Of a stretch of DNA of 64,000 bases, positions 1-9,426 are shown piece by piece. The translations under genes were made by a program, and so were the position numbers. The notes beneath the pieces are model-generated. The model saw only the letters and a program-made list of their open reading frames with translations. It ran no database searches and was not told the DNA's origin. How positions within the stretch are numbered: position 1 is the first letter of the stretch; each line of letters starts with the position of its first letter. The DNA lies in the NCBI GenBank assembly GCA_963764825.1, contig CAVXUA010000009.1:124001-188000 (forward strand), written 5' to 3'. This DNA comes from JAZGGS01 sp963764825. GTDB lineage: Bacteria; Bacteroidota; Ignavibacteria; Ignavibacteriales; Ignavibacteriaceae.

Positions 1-133
1 AAATAATAAATTCTCATCGATTGCAATCATACTTTTATTAAATTAATATAAATATTGAATAAAATATATCACGATAAGTGATTATATTTCAATTGGTAAA
101 ACGTCTATAATATTGAAAATGTAAATATGATTG

Positions 134-2401
134 ATGAAAATGCTACGAATTAGCAACATTTCTATAAGCTTTATTATTTTATTGTCGTTCTTAATTCTTG
201 ATGCAAATTTAGTTTTTGCACAAGAAGTAGATTCTGCAATCATTCCTGCAATCGATTCTTCCAAAGTAACTCTTATAAACGCTGTATATCCTGATACAGA
301 CTCACCTACTACTACATCTTACCATCAAACAGCCGGTGAGAAATTAGATAAACCCTTTAAAGTGCAGGTACTTTATAATGATGAAGTACCTATGGAAGGA
401 TGGCCTGTTTACTTTTCTGTTATATCAACTCCTACCAAAGCAAAAGGAACAAATATAACCGATATAGTTGTTTTTACAGATACAAACGGTTTCGCTGAAA
501 CATATGGTATCGTTGGTTCCAAAAGTGGTAATTATGAATTTGCGGCAAGAATAAAAAATGGAAGTGATCAAAATGATATTATTTATTTCAGGGCTTATGC
601 TCGTAGTACAAGCTGGGTTTTCTATTTAGTAAGCGGACTTGTAGGTGGTCTGGGTCTCTTCCTATTTGGTATGGGAATGATGAGCGATGGAATGAAAAAA
701 ACCGCCGGTGGCAGATTGCGTACTTTACTTGGAACACTTACAAACAACCGGCTTGTTGCAGTAGCTGTTGGAACGTTTGTTACAATGATAATCCAGAGCA
801 GCAGTGCAACTACGGTAATGATTGTAAGTTTTGTTCAAGCACAATTGATGACTTTTGCACAGTCTCTCGGAGTTATCTTGGGCACCGGTATAGGAACAAC
901 GATTACTGCGCAATTAATAGCATTTAAGTTAACTGATTTTGCTTTGATAATCATTGGGGTCGGATTTGGAATGATGTTTTTGTTCAAATCAAAAAAGTTA
1001 AGGAATATTGGTGAGATAGTTCTCGGTTTTGGTTTGCTCTTTTTCGGAATGTGGGTGATGTCCAACGCGATGGAACCTTTAAGAACTTATGAGCCTTTCA
1101 TCAACCTGCTGCTTGAGTTGGAAAACCCGGTCTTAGGAATTATTATAGGAGCAGCTTTTACTGCTATCATTCAAAGCAGCAGTGCATTTACCGGAATCAT
1201 TATAGTCTTGGGTAGCCAGGGATTGATAACTCTCGATGCTGCAATTCCTTTGATACTTGGTACAAACATAGGGACAACAATAACTGCTGCTCTTGCAAGT
1301 ATAAAAACAAACAGGGAAGCAAAACGAGTTGCTCTTGCGCATACTTTATTTAGGGTGTTTGGGGTACTACTGTTTGTTTGGTGGATTCCCTATTATGCTG
1401 ACATAATAAGATCGATTTCCCCAACAGGCATGGCAGGTTTAACTGGCACTGCACATCTTGCAGAAGTAGTACCGCGACAAATTGCAAATGCACATACGAT
1501 TTTTAATGTTGCACTTACTCTTATTGTTTTGCCGTTTACCACTCAAGCTGCTAAATTCATTTATAAATTACTTCCCGATAAAGCTGAACCAGAGGAAGAG
1601 GGCGAATTTAAAACAAAATTTCTTGAAGAAAGCTTAATTTCAACTCCAACATTGGCTTTAAGTCTTGCTAAAGCTGAGACAATTCATATGGCAAATAACG
1701 TTAAAGAGATGGTGGATAAAATATTACAGCCATTTTTTAAATATAATGAAGATGTGCTCGAGGATATTCGGGATAAAGAAGCTGAGGTAAACTTTCTAAA
1801 TGTTCATATAAATAAATATCTAATGAAAATAAGCCAGGAAAGTCTTGCCGAGGAACGTACAGATGAAATATTTCAGATAATGCATAGCGTTACTGAACTC
1901 GAACATATTGGTGATATAGTAGAAAAACGGCTTATTCCACTTGCGGAGAAGAAAATGAATTTAAATGTTGAATTTTCAAAAGAAGGACAGGATGAAATAA
2001 AAGATTACCATCTGAGAACAATAAAACAAATAGCTAGATCAATAGAAGTGTTCAAAGATGTGAACCTTAAAGATGCAAAGAGAATGGAGAAAAAATATAA
2101 GAAATACAGATTGATGGAAATGGATTTAAGGCGCACACATTTTGAAAGACTGAGAAGTGATATTCCTGAAACAGTTGCGACTAGCGAAATCCATTTAGAA
2201 CTGATTGAACTACTAAAACGGATAAGCAGCCATGCAACTAACATTGCAAGATCACTTTTAGAACTTAAGAGTGAAATAGAGAAAGAAGTAACACTTAAAG
2301 TGCAATTATCTCAACTGGAAAAAAAGAAGAAGAAAATTATAGGACCTGAACAGAACGAGGTTAACGGAAATGACAGTAAAAAGAATATAGATGAACAGTA
2401 G
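134..2401 (+). CDS. Na+/phosphate symporter (NptA/PNaS family) with exported Ig-like domain and PhoU-like tail
   Basis: About 755 residues. A signal-like hydrophobic segment (about residues 8-30) is followed by a beta-rich extracytoplasmic region (about 60-155) and then the Na/Pi cotransporter core. The core has the two inverted QSSSA repeats of the family, QSSSATT near residue 222 and QSSSAFT near 351, each followed by an LGTxIGTTITA stretch. The C-terminal third (about 500-740) is helical and looks like the PhoU-like domain of bacterial NptA proteins. The family imports phosphate with sodium at the inner membrane. A TTG at 131 is in frame, but ATG at 134 (or 140) is the more likely start; no clear ribosome binding site is visible. 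The family call is firm; the ion and direction are inferred. Confidence 0.9.
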   Translation: MKMLRISNISISFIILLSFLILDANLVFAQEVDSAIIPAIDSSKVTLINAVYPDTDSPTTTSYHQTAGEKLDKPFKVQVLYNDEVPMEGWPVYFSVISTPTKAKGTNITDIVVFTDTNGFAETYGIVGSKSGNYEFAARIKNGSDQNDIIYFRAYARSTSWVFYLVSGLVGGLGLFLFGMGMMSDGMKKTAGGRLRTLLGTLTNNRLVAVAVGTFVTMIIQSSSATTVMIVSFVQAQLMTFAQSLGVILGTGIGTTITAQLIAFKLTDFALIIIGVGFGMMFLFKSKKLRNIGEIVLGFGLLFFGMWVMSNAMEPLRTYEPFINLLLELENPVLGIIIGAAFTAIIQSSSAFTGIIIVLGSQGLITLDAAIPLILGTNIGTTITAALASIKTNREAKRVALAHTLFRVFGVLLFVWWIPYYADIIRSISPTGMAGLTGTAHLAEVVPRQIANAHTIFNVALTLIVLPFTTQAAKFIYKLLPDKAEPEEEGEFKTKFLEESLISTPTLALSLAKAETIHMANNVKEMVDKILQPFFKYNEDVLEDIRDKEAEVNFLNVHINKYLMKISQESLAEERTDEIFQIMHSVTELEHIGDIVEKRLIPLAEKKMNLNVEFSKEGQDEIKDYHLRTIKQIARSIEVFKDVNLKDAKRMEKKYKKYRLMEMDLRRTHFERLRSDIPETVATSEIHLELIELLKRISSHATNIARSLLELKSEIEKEVTLKVQLSQLEKKKKKIIGPEQNEVNGNDSKKNIDEQ

Positions 2402-2430
2402 TAAAATTTGTAGAGGGATCAATACCATCA

Positions 2431-2459
2431 TTTAAACCAATGCTAATGGATGGTTTAAA
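2431..2459 (+). terminator. Hairpin after the phosphate symporter, possible terminator
   Basis: A 9-bp stem (TTTAAACCA at 2431-2439, TGGTTTAAA at 2451-2459) with an 11-nt loop sits 30 bases after the stop codon. It is AT-rich and followed by A-rich rather than T-rich sequence, so it is a weak terminator candidate. Confidence 0.25.
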
Positions 2460-2694
2460 ATAATAAAAGCATTTCGCGAGATTTCATTGCTTGCCAATTA
2501 AAAACAGTAGCTAATCGTTAAGTTTATTTTTCTTGCTTCTTTCCTAAAATTGCTCCAAGTTATACTTAGTAATTAAAATTTAGTTGAAGGAAATACTCCT
2601 TGTTGCTGATTTTTATATTCTTCATTAAATCTGTTATCCAAACATTTCAAGTGTCGTTCTTAGAAAATGTTCTATTAACAATTACGAGGTTATT

Positions 2695-3337
2695 ATGAGA
2701 AAGTTATTTTTATTATCCCTCATTGTTGTTCTAGCATTATTTAATCACACCATTAAATGCTCAGGTGCATATACAAATTGGGCCAAAAGTTGGTATTAAT
2801 ATGGCAAATGTTGGAGGTGATGATGCTGATACTTTTTTGGGTGAAAGTCTAGATTCAAGGTTTGGTTTTGGTGGGGGTATTTTCGCTATGTTTCAATTTG
2901 GCAATATACTTGCTGTTCAACCAGAAGTATATTATTCAATGAAGGGGGCAACAATGAAGGTGATGGATGTAGATATTACATTGGCACTTGACTATATTGA
3001 AGCTGCACTTCTCTTAAAGGCAATTATACCAGTGCAGGGTTCAACTATCAGACCTGCAATTTATGCAGGACCTGTTCTCAGTTTTAATAGTACGGCCAAA
3101 ATTGAAGGTGAAGGTGGTGGTCAAACAGCTTCAGAGGATGTGAGTGAATTTGTGCAATCGACCGATTTTGCTTTAGCATTTGGAGGAGGTGTAGGTTTTT
3201 TAGTCGGTATGCATGAGCTTGGTTTTGATATAAGATATATTCTGGGATTAAAATCATTTGATGATTCATCCGATGAAATAGATATTAAAAATACTGCAAT
3301 TAACTTTAATGTTTATTTTGGATTTTCAGTGCTATAG
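2695..3337 (+). pseudogene. Porin-like outer-membrane beta-barrel protein, frameshifted in the signal peptide
   Basis: ATG at 2695 opens a good signal peptide (MRKLFLLSLIVVLALF) that runs into a stop within about 35 codons. The frame one base on carries TPLNAQ, a typical end of a signal peptide, and then the mature protein (VHIQIGPKVGINMANVGG) to 3337. One extra base near 2740-2750 joins them; the whole interval is 3n+1 long. The mature part is glycine- and aromatic-rich with alternating beta strands and matches the small 8-stranded outer-membrane barrel type (PF13568-like). As the sequence stands, only an unexported GTG-started form from 2765 could be made. It is either an indel error or a recently broken gene. 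Its ligand is unknown. Confidence 0.7.
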
Positions 3338-3424
3338 AAATACAAGTTATTAAAAAGTGTTTGTTAGGAATTTGGAGATGATCTTCTTCAATAAATCTTA
3401 AGCAGATAAATGTTGTGAAATAAA

Positions 3425-3452
3425 AAAGGCGAGTATTAAAATACTCGCCTTT
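3425..3452 (-). terminator. Rho-independent terminator of groEL, shared with the convergent barrel gene
   Basis: A perfect 12-bp stem (AAAGGCGAGTAT / ATACTCGCCTTT) with a 4-base loop lies between the convergent genes ending at 3337 (+) and 3475 (-). On the minus strand it is followed by a run of Ts; on the plus strand by TTAATTTTTG, so it may stop both transcripts. Confidence 0.85.
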
Positions 3453-3474
3453 AATTTTTGGGGAAGGAGAACTA

Positions 3475-5121
3475 TTAATACATTCCGCCCATTCCGCCCA
3501 TATCACCCATTCCGCCGCCTGGCATAGGAGGCATTGCGGGTTCATTTTCTTTCTTCTCAAATACAACAGCTTCGGTTGTTATAAGAAGTGAAGAAACAGA
3601 AGCAGCATTTTCTAAAGCTGTTCTTGTAACTTTAGTAGGATCGATAACACCTGACTTTATAAGATTTTCGTACTCTTCACTAGCCGCATTAAATCCAAAG
3701 TCATCTTTACCTTCCATTACTTTCTGTAATACAACTGATCCTTCAAGACCTGCGTTATTAACAATTTGTCTCAATGGTTCTTCAAGAGCTTTCTGAACGA
3801 TCTTGATTCCGGTAGTCTGATCTAGGTTTGCACCTTCCAGCTTCTCTAGTTTCTTTACAGCTCTTACTAAAGCAACGCCGCCGCCTGCAATTATTCCTTC
3901 TTCAACTGCAGCACGGGTTGCATGAAGTGCATCTTCAACGCGGGCTTTTTTCTCTTTCATTTCTATTTCGGTAGAAGCACCTATTTTAAGCACTGCAACA
4001 CCGCCGGAAAGTTTTGCTAATCTTTCCTGGAGTTTTTCTTTATCGTAATCAGAAGTTGTTTTTTCAATCTGTGCTTTTATTTCGTTTATTCTCTTTTTAA
4101 TGTCTTCAGTCTTTCCTGCACCTTCAACTATAGTTGTGTTATCCTTATCAATCACAACTTTCTTTGCCGTTCCAAGATAAGAAATAGTAGCATTCTCTAA
4201 TTTGAATCCTCTTTCTTCAGAGATTACAGTACCGCCGGTTAATACAGCAATATCTTCGAGCATTTCTTTTCTTCTATCGCCAAATCCCGGAGCTTTAACT
4301 GCAGCAATTTTTAGCGTACCGCGTATCTTGTTAACAACAAGTGTAGCCAAAGCTTCACCTTCTAGGTCTTCTGCAATTACCAACAGCGATTTTCCCTGCT
4401 GAGCAACTTTTTCGAGCACAGGTAAAAGATCTTTCATTGCAGAGATTTTTTTATCATGAATAAGAATTAATGGATCTTCAAGAGAAGCTTCCATCGATTC
4501 TGTATCGGTAACAAAATAAGGTGAAAGATAACCGCGGTCGAACTGCATACCTTCAACAACATCTAAAGAAGTTTCAGTACCCTTGGCTTCCTCAACAGTA
4601 ATTACACCGTCCTTACCAACTTTTTCCATTGCATCTGCAATCAGCTCTCCAATAGAATTATCATTATTTGCAGAGATAGAACCAACCTGTGCAATTTCAT
4701 TTCTACCTTCAACATCTTTAGTTACTGATTTTAAATAATCAACAACTTTGGTAACTGCAACATCTATTCCCCGTTTAAGATCCATCGGATTGGCACCTGC
4801 GGTTACGTTCTTTAATCCTTCTCTGTAAATTGCCTGTGCAAGCACTGTAGCAGTAGTTGTGCCGTCGCCTGCAACATCACTTGTTTTAGAAGCAACTTCG
4901 CGAACCATCTGGGCTCCCATGTTTTCAACAGGATCTTCAAGTTCAATTTCTTTTGCAACAGTAACACCATCTTTAGTTACAGTTGGTGCTCCGAATTTTT
5001 TTTCAAGAATAACATTTCTACCCTTTGGTCCCAGGGTAACTTTAACAGCGTTAGCAAGTTTATCAACACCGCGTTTAATTCCGCTGCGGGCTGCGCTGTC
5101 ATATTCAATTAATTTAGCCAT
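3475..5121 (-). CDS. groEL: Chaperonin GroEL (60 kDa, Hsp60)
   Basis: 548 residues, the usual GroEL length. It carries the ATP-binding segment VTLGPKGRNV near the N-terminus, the DGTTTATVLAQAI segment, and the methionine/glycine-rich C-terminal tail (PGGGMGDMGGMGG). It forms the double-ring ATP-driven folding chamber with GroES in the cytoplasm. The gene follows groES by 38 bases on the same strand and shares its CIRCE-controlled promoter; a strong terminator lies downstream. Start ATG at 5121 gives the standard MAKLIEYD N-terminus. There is one copy in the window. Identification is secure. Confidence 0.99.
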   Translation of the reverse strand: MAKLIEYDSAARSGIKRGVDKLANAVKVTLGPKGRNVILEKKFGAPTVTKDGVTVAKEIELEDPVENMGAQMVREVASKTSDVAGDGTTTATVLAQAIYREGLKNVTAGANPMDLKRGIDVAVTKVVDYLKSVTKDVEGRNEIAQVGSISANNDNSIGELIADAMEKVGKDGVITVEEAKGTETSLDVVEGMQFDRGYLSPYFVTDTESMEASLEDPLILIHDKKISAMKDLLPVLEKVAQQGKSLLVIAEDLEGEALATLVVNKIRGTLKIAAVKAPGFGDRRKEMLEDIAVLTGGTVISEERGFKLENATISYLGTAKKVVIDKDNTTIVEGAGKTEDIKKRINEIKAQIEKTTSDYDKEKLQERLAKLSGGVAVLKIGASTEIEMKEKKARVEDALHATRAAVEEGIIAGGGVALVRAVKKLEKLEGANLDQTTGIKIVQKALEEPLRQIVNNAGLEGSVVLQKVMEGKDDFGFNAASEEYENLIKSGVIDPTKVTRTALENAASVSSLLITTEAVVFEKKENEPAMPPMPGGGMGDMGGMGGMY

Positions 5122-5159
5122 ATCTACGTACCTTTATTTTATTTTCAAATTAAATTCAA

Positions 5160-5459
5160 TTATTTAGGAATAATTGCGAAGATATCACTCTCACGCATTA
5201 TTAAATATTCCTCGCCGCCAAGTGTTACTTCAGTGCCGCTGTATTTTCCGTATAACACCTTGTCGCCAGCTTTAACAGTCATTTTTACCAGTTCGCCGCT
5301 ATCAGCAACTTTACCAGGACCAGTTGCAACAATGGTACCTTCAACTGGTTTTTCTTTTACAGTATCAGGCAAAATAATTCCGCCAGCTGTCTTTTCTTCA
5401 GCTTCTTTAGGTTGAATAACAACCCTATCTGCAAGCGGATTAAGGTTTATTTTACTCAT
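5160..5459 (-). CDS. groES: Co-chaperonin GroES (10 kDa)
   Basis: 99 residues. It shows the GroES pattern: LADRVVIQPKEAEEKTAGGIILPD at the start with the mobile loop, the PVEGTIVATGPG strand, AGDKVLYGKYSG, and the C-terminal YLIMRESDIFAII. It caps the GroEL cavity as a heptamer. It is the first gene of the groES-groEL operon; an AGGAGAAA-type Shine-Dalgarno lies directly upstream, and the CIRCE operator lies 31 bases before the start codon, in the 5' leader or promoter. Confidence 0.99.
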   Translation of the reverse strand: MSKINLNPLADRVVIQPKEAEEKTAGGIILPDTVKEKPVEGTIVATGPGKVADSGELVKMTVKAGDKVLYGKYSGTEVTLGGEEYLIMRESDIFAIIPK

Positions 5460-5490
5460 AGTTTTTCTCCTATTTCTTAATTATTAATTA

Positions 5491-5517
5491 TTAGCACTCT
5501 TAAATAGCGAGTGCTAA
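5491..5517 (-). promoter_or_regulatory. CIRCE operator (HrcA binding site) upstream of groES-groEL
   Basis: TTAGCACTC (5491-5499), 9-base spacer, GAGTGCTAA (5509-5517). This is an exact match to the CIRCE inverted repeat. HrcA binds CIRCE and represses groESL until heat or unfolded protein titrates GroEL, which HrcA needs for folding. No hrcA gene is in this window. Confidence 0.97.
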
Positions 5518-5650
5518 TATAGTGTTCTTATCGATCTTTGTCAACTTTCAAAATCTTCGATTTTTACTTGTTTTATAAACATTTTTGTGATATCACAAAA
5601 TAAGATGATATATTTAATAAGTTGATCTGGAAAATAAATATTAAAAGGTA

Positions 5651-6448
5651 ATGAAGAAGAAAGGATTAAATATTCGGCAGGAGGTTAAAAATCTTATAGA
5701 CATTATCAGGAACATGGATAGGAAGGTTTTAATAATCTTTCTTTCAGTTGCTGTGCTTCAAACGGTTTCCTGGTATTTCACTTCAAGGAGGTTTTTTCGG
5801 GTTAACTTTTTCCCAACCTATCAAAACTTACCCGATATTTTCCTTATTGAATATCTTTACTGGTTTATCGGTGATTTCTTCACCTATTTTCTTTTATCGG
5901 TTGTTGTTATAAAATTTATTCTTAAGGAAAACCTTACAGATTACGGTTTGACTTTTGGTGATTACAAAACCGGTCTCCGTTTCTCTTTTATATTTTTAAT
6001 TGTGATGCTTCCACTTGTGTGGTTTGCATCTTCATCTTCTGAATTTGTTGCAAAATACCCGCATCTGCTTTCTACAAGAAGTAACTGGGGAGAGTTTTTA
6101 ATTTATGAATCCGGTATGCTTATTTACATGTTTTCGTGGGAGTTTTTATGGCGCGGTTTTATGCTTTTTGGTTTAAAAGAAAAGTTTGGATATTATGCAG
6201 TGCTAATGCAAATGCTGCCGTTTGTTATTTTACATAACGGTAAGCCTGCACCAGAAACTTTTAGTGCAATAATTGGCGGAATTGCTCTTGGTATTCTTGC
6301 TTTAAGAACGAATTCCTTTTTCTACGGAGTTATTGTTCATATAGGGATTATGTATTTAATTGATTTTATTTGTACAATTCGTTTTCGTGTTGAGGATTAT
6401 GGTGTGGGATTTGATTCACTTTTTAATATTTTAAGTAAAATATTCTGA
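5651..6448 (+). CDS. CPBP (Abi/CAAX) family intramembrane protease-like protein
   Basis: 265 residues, six or more membrane segments. The CPBP signatures are visible: motif 1 as W-E-F-L-W-R-G (Glu164, Arg168), motif 2 as F-V-I-L-H (His195) and motif 3 as H-I-G-I (His230). The common EExxxR form has W-E in place of E-E, which also occurs in the family. These membrane proteins are putative metal-dependent proteases; some act on prenylated or signalling substrates, but the substrate here is unknown. The start ATG follows AAAAGG. It ends 7 bases before pdxJ on the same strand, so the two are probably co-transcribed, without an obvious functional link. Confidence 0.8.
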   Translation: MKKKGLNIRQEVKNLIDIIRNMDRKVLIIFLSVAVLQTVSWYFTSRRFFRVNFFPTYQNLPDIFLIEYLYWFIGDFFTYFLLSVVVIKFILKENLTDYGLTFGDYKTGLRFSFIFLIVMLPLVWFASSSSEFVAKYPHLLSTRSNWGEFLIYESGMLIYMFSWEFLWRGFMLFGLKEKFGYYAVLMQMLPFVILHNGKPAPETFSAIIGGIALGILALRTNSFFYGVIVHIGIMYLIDFICTIRFRVEDYGVGFDSLFNILSKIF

Positions 6449-6455
6449 GGTAAAA

Positions 6456-7172
6456 ATGAGATTTGCTTTAAACATTGATCACGTAGCAACATTGAGAAAT
6501 GCAAGGGGAGAGGAACAACCTGATCCGGTTACTTGCGCACTTATTGCTGAGCAAGCCGGAGTTGATGGAATAGTCTTTCATCTGCGTGAAGACAGAAGAC
6601 ACATAACTGAAAGAGATGTTAGACTGCTAAGAGAGCTTGTAGCTACAAAACTCGATTTTGAAATGGCTGCAACGGAAGAGATCATAAAAATTGCTTGCGA
6701 TGTAGGACCAGAACTTGCTACAATAGTACCTGAAAAAAGACAGGAACTAACTACCGAAGGAGGAATAAATGTTATTGATAATGAAGCATTGCTAAAGCAA
6801 ACCATAAACGAACTACATAACGCAGGAATTGGTGTGTCATTATTCATCGAACCTGATATTGCACACATCGATGCCGCTGCAGAAATTGAAAGTGATTTTA
6901 TTGAAATTCATACAGGCGTTTTTGCAAATGCTGAAACTGAAGAAGATCAGTTTGATGAACTTGAGAAAATCCGTGGTGCTATCAGTCATGCAAAAAAACT
7001 TGGTTTAGGCGTTAATGCCGGGCATGGTTTAGATTACAATAACATCAAGATATTTAGAGAACTAGATGATGTTGACGAATTAAGCATTGGGCATGCTGTA
7101 ATTGCAAGAGCAGTTTTTGTTGGAATAGATGAAGCTGTAAAAGAGATGATCCGGTTGATCAACTATAAATAG
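6456..7172 (+). CDS. pdxJ: Pyridoxine 5'-phosphate synthase PdxJ
   Basis: 238 residues, a TIM barrel of normal length. Recognisable blocks are NIDHVATLRNARG at the N-terminus, GIVFHLREDRRHI, FEMAATEEII, PEKRQELTTEGG, IEIHTG, GLGVNAGHGLDYNN and ELSIGHAVIARAVF at the C-terminus. It condenses 1-deoxyxylulose 5-phosphate with 3-amino-2-oxopropyl phosphate to give pyridoxine 5'-phosphate, the last committed step of the DXP-dependent vitamin B6 pathway. A GAGG Shine-Dalgarno lies just before the ATG. Presence of pdxJ implies de novo B6 synthesis; pdxA is not in this window. Confidence 0.98.
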   Translation: MRFALNIDHVATLRNARGEEQPDPVTCALIAEQAGVDGIVFHLREDRRHITERDVRLLRELVATKLDFEMAATEEIIKIACDVGPELATIVPEKRQELTTEGGINVIDNEALLKQTINELHNAGIGVSLFIEPDIAHIDAAAEIESDFIEIHTGVFANAETEEDQFDELEKIRGAISHAKKLGLGVNAGHGLDYNNIKIFRELDDVDELSIGHAVIARAVFVGIDEAVKEMIRLINYK

Positions 7173-7247
7173 ACTTTAGAATTCTTCCAATTTCTTCTTT
7201 TAGTAAACTTTGCTAGAACTTTTATCCCGCCAGAAAATAGAATGCTG

Positions 7248-7261
7248 ACCTGCCGGCAGGT
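7248..7261. repeat. Perfect 14-bp GC-rich palindrome between pdxJ and ugd
   Basis: ACCTGCCGGCAGGT is its own reverse complement and lies in the AT-rich 124-base gap between the convergent pdxJ and ugd genes. It has no loop and no T-run, so it is not a standard terminator. I found no second exact copy in the window. Confidence 0.5.
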
Positions 7262-7296
7262 TTGTGTGTCATCAAACTATGGTAAAATGTTTAATT

Positions 7297-8691
7297 TTAT
7301 GCTTCTACAAAATGTATTAAGTGAGGCATTCCTAAAGGATAAACATTAAAGCCAATCTCAAACAGTTTTCTATGATCCAAAATATTTCTCCCATCAAAAA
7401 TAAAAGCCGGCTTCTCCATCTCAGCAAAAATCGCTTTGTAATCCAGGGTTTTATATAAATCCCATTCTGTAAGAATAGCTATTGCATGTGCACTTTTTGC
7501 AGCTTTGTAAGGGTCCACTTCATATTCAACTAAATTGTTACAGTCCTTCAAATCGATTTTAGCATTTTCCAGTGCCTGTGGATCTGAGATAACAACGTGA
7601 GCTTTCTCTTCCAATAATTTTCTTGTTACATAATATGCAGGAGATTCCCTTGTATCGCTGGTGTTGGCTTTAAATGCAAATCCAAACAGAGCAATTTTTT
7701 TATTTGTAACCGTATTAAATAATGCCTTATTAATATTTTGTACAAACCTGTTTTCCTGGTAATCATTCATTGTAACTACGCTCTCCCAGTAAGCAGCAAC
7801 TTCATAAAGACCAAAAGTTTCGCATAAGTAAACCAGGTTTAGAATATCTTTTTTAAAGCAAGATCCACCGTAACCAACACTTGCATTTAAAAATTTATTA
7901 CCTATACGTTTATCTTTGCCAACTGCGTAAGCAACTTCTTGAACATTTGCATCTACAATCTCGCAAAGAGCAGAGATGCTGTTGATGGAAGAAATTCTCT
8001 GGGCGAGGAAGGAATTAGCAACAAGCTTGGATAACTCTGCACTCATTAAATTACTTGTAATTAATCTATCCTGTGGAATCCAATTTGCAAAAATATCTAC
8101 AATTTCTTGTCGTGCTTTCAATCCACTTGCTGTTTCCTTTGAACCAATTAATACCCTGTCAGGATTTTCCAGGTCTTTAATTGCTGTTCCTTCGGCAAGA
8201 AATTCCGGGTTAGAGACCACTTCAAATTTTAATCCTTTATCGTTTGCACTAAGCACTCTTTCCATAGCAATGGCAGTTTTAACGGGAAGTGTACTTTTTT
8301 CTACAATTATTTTATCCGATTCTGCAGCACTGCGGATATCCCTGGCACATTTTTCCCAGTATTGAAGATCAGAGCTTTTACCAGCTCCTTCACCAAAAGT
8401 TTTTGTCGGTGTATTTACAGAGACGAAAATAATTTCAGCTTCTTTAATATTTTTTTCTAAATCTGTTGAAAAGAATAAATTTCTGCCGCGTGCTATCTTA
8501 ACAACATCAAGTAACCCAGGTTCATAAATAGGCAGCTTATCTGTTTGCCACGCCTTAATTTTTTCTTCATTAATATCAACAACTGTCACCTTGTATTGCG
8601 GACACTTAGCGGCAATCATTGCCATTGTTGGTCCACCAACGTAACCAGCGCCTATGCAAAGAAGATACTTTCCAAATATTTTATCTGCCAT
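7297..8691 (-). CDS. ugd: UDP-glucose 6-dehydrogenase
   Basis: 464 residues. The N-terminal Rossmann domain begins with the GAGYVGGPT nucleotide-binding loop (about 14-22). The NPEFLAEGTA motif is near 161-170, and the catalytic cysteine lies in GYGGSCFKKD (Cys278). The C-terminal UDP-binding domain carries GFAFKANTSDTRESP. It oxidises UDP-glucose twice with NAD+ to UDP-glucuronate, a precursor for capsule, exopolysaccharide and lipopolysaccharide sugars. The length and KCPQYKV/NEEKI pattern resemble the longer, animal-like UGDH branch rather than the short bacterial one. It lies 33 bases downstream of the GNAT gene on the same strand; no other sugar-nucleotide gene is near. Confidence 0.95.
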   Translation of the reverse strand: MADKIFGKYLLCIGAGYVGGPTMAMIAAKCPQYKVTVVDINEEKIKAWQTDKLPIYEPGLLDVVKIARGRNLFFSTDLEKNIKEAEIIFVSVNTPTKTFGEGAGKSSDLQYWEKCARDIRSAAESDKIIVEKSTLPVKTAIAMERVLSANDKGLKFEVVSNPEFLAEGTAIKDLENPDRVLIGSKETASGLKARQEIVDIFANWIPQDRLITSNLMSAELSKLVANSFLAQRISSINSISALCEIVDANVQEVAYAVGKDKRIGNKFLNASVGYGGSCFKKDILNLVYLCETFGLYEVAAYWESVVTMNDYQENRFVQNINKALFNTVTNKKIALFGFAFKANTSDTRESPAYYVTRKLLEEKAHVVISDPQALENAKIDLKDCNNLVEYEVDPYKAAKSAHAIAILTEWDLYKTLDYKAIFAEMEKPAFIFDGRNILDHRKLFEIGFNVYPLGMPHLIHFVEA

Positions 8692-8724
8692 TTATATATT
8701 CTCCAATTTTAACTATTTGAATTA

Positions 8725-9309
8725 CTAAAAGAATGCCCTCATAATGGGTCTTGTTTCTGATCGTCTTACTACTTCTTTAAAACCTGCCTTTAAGAATGCT
8801 GAAGCTATTCCAGTCCACGCAAACGCATCCGGCATTTTATCTTTTTTCGGTTCTACCGGGTAGCCCTCTAAAATTATGCCGCCTTCTTCTTTAACATATT
8901 TTTTAGCTGCCTTTAATAGTTGAACACTTAATCCACGGTTGCGATAATTTTTTTTGATAAAAAGACATACAACCGACCAGACGGGTTTATCATCAATCCG
9001 TTTTAGAATTTTGGAATTTTCTAATCTGATAAACTCTCCTCTAGGTGCAATTGAACACCATCCAATCGGCTCACTGTCGGTGTAAGCAAGTAAACCAGGA
9101 ATTAAACCAGAGTTGATTATTTTATTCATTGCTTTTTTATTGTGATTTCCTTTTTGTTTCTGCCAATCCGATGCTTTTAGTCTCCAGTACATACACCAGC
9201 ATCCTGCACACGCGCCTTTTTCTCCAAAAAGTTTTTCATAATCCTTCCATCTACCTCTGGTCGCCGGATAAAAATTATACGTTGATCCTATTTTAATTTG
9301 GTCTTTCAA
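8725..9309 (-). CDS. GNAT family N-acetyltransferase
   Basis: 194 residues. The acetyl-CoA binding motif A is visible as the VVCLFIKKNYRNRGLSVQLL stretch (the R-N-R-G-L part contacts the pyrophosphate of CoA). The N-terminal part has a cysteine-rich segment, CAGCWCMYWR near residue 34-43, characteristic of a subgroup of GNAT proteins annotated in Bacteroidota and Firmicutes. The substrate cannot be predicted. A terminator lies just upstream (9375-9399), so the gene begins its own unit, perhaps reading on into ugd. Confidence 0.85.
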   Translation of the reverse strand: MKDQIKIGSTYNFYPATRGRWKDYEKLFGEKGACAGCWCMYWRLKASDWQKQKGNHNKKAMNKIINSGLIPGLLAYTDSEPIGWCSIAPRGEFIRLENSKILKRIDDKPVWSVVCLFIKKNYRNRGLSVQLLKAAKKYVKEEGGIILEGYPVEPKKDKMPDAFAWTGIASAFLKAGFKEVVRRSETRPIMRAFF

Positions 9310-9374
9310 ATTATAACTAACAATTTCAATTTAATAATAAAATGCAAATCTAAACAATATTCACTTATACTAAA

Positions 9375-9399
9375 AAGCCGGACTGATTATGTCCGGCTT
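9375..9399 (-). terminator. Rho-independent terminator after the DUF1579 gene
   Basis: A perfect 9-bp stem AAGCCGGAC / GTCCGGCTT with a 7-base loop, followed on the minus strand by a run of Ts. It lies 28 bases after the stop of the gene at 9427-10008. Confidence 0.85.
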
Positions 9400-9426
9400 A
9401 AAAATTGTTAACAAAATGCAAATGGT

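Noticed and set aside
131..133. TTG at 131 as start of the phosphate symporter
   Set aside because: The next codon is ATG at 134, with the same signal peptide and no better ribosome site for the TTG.
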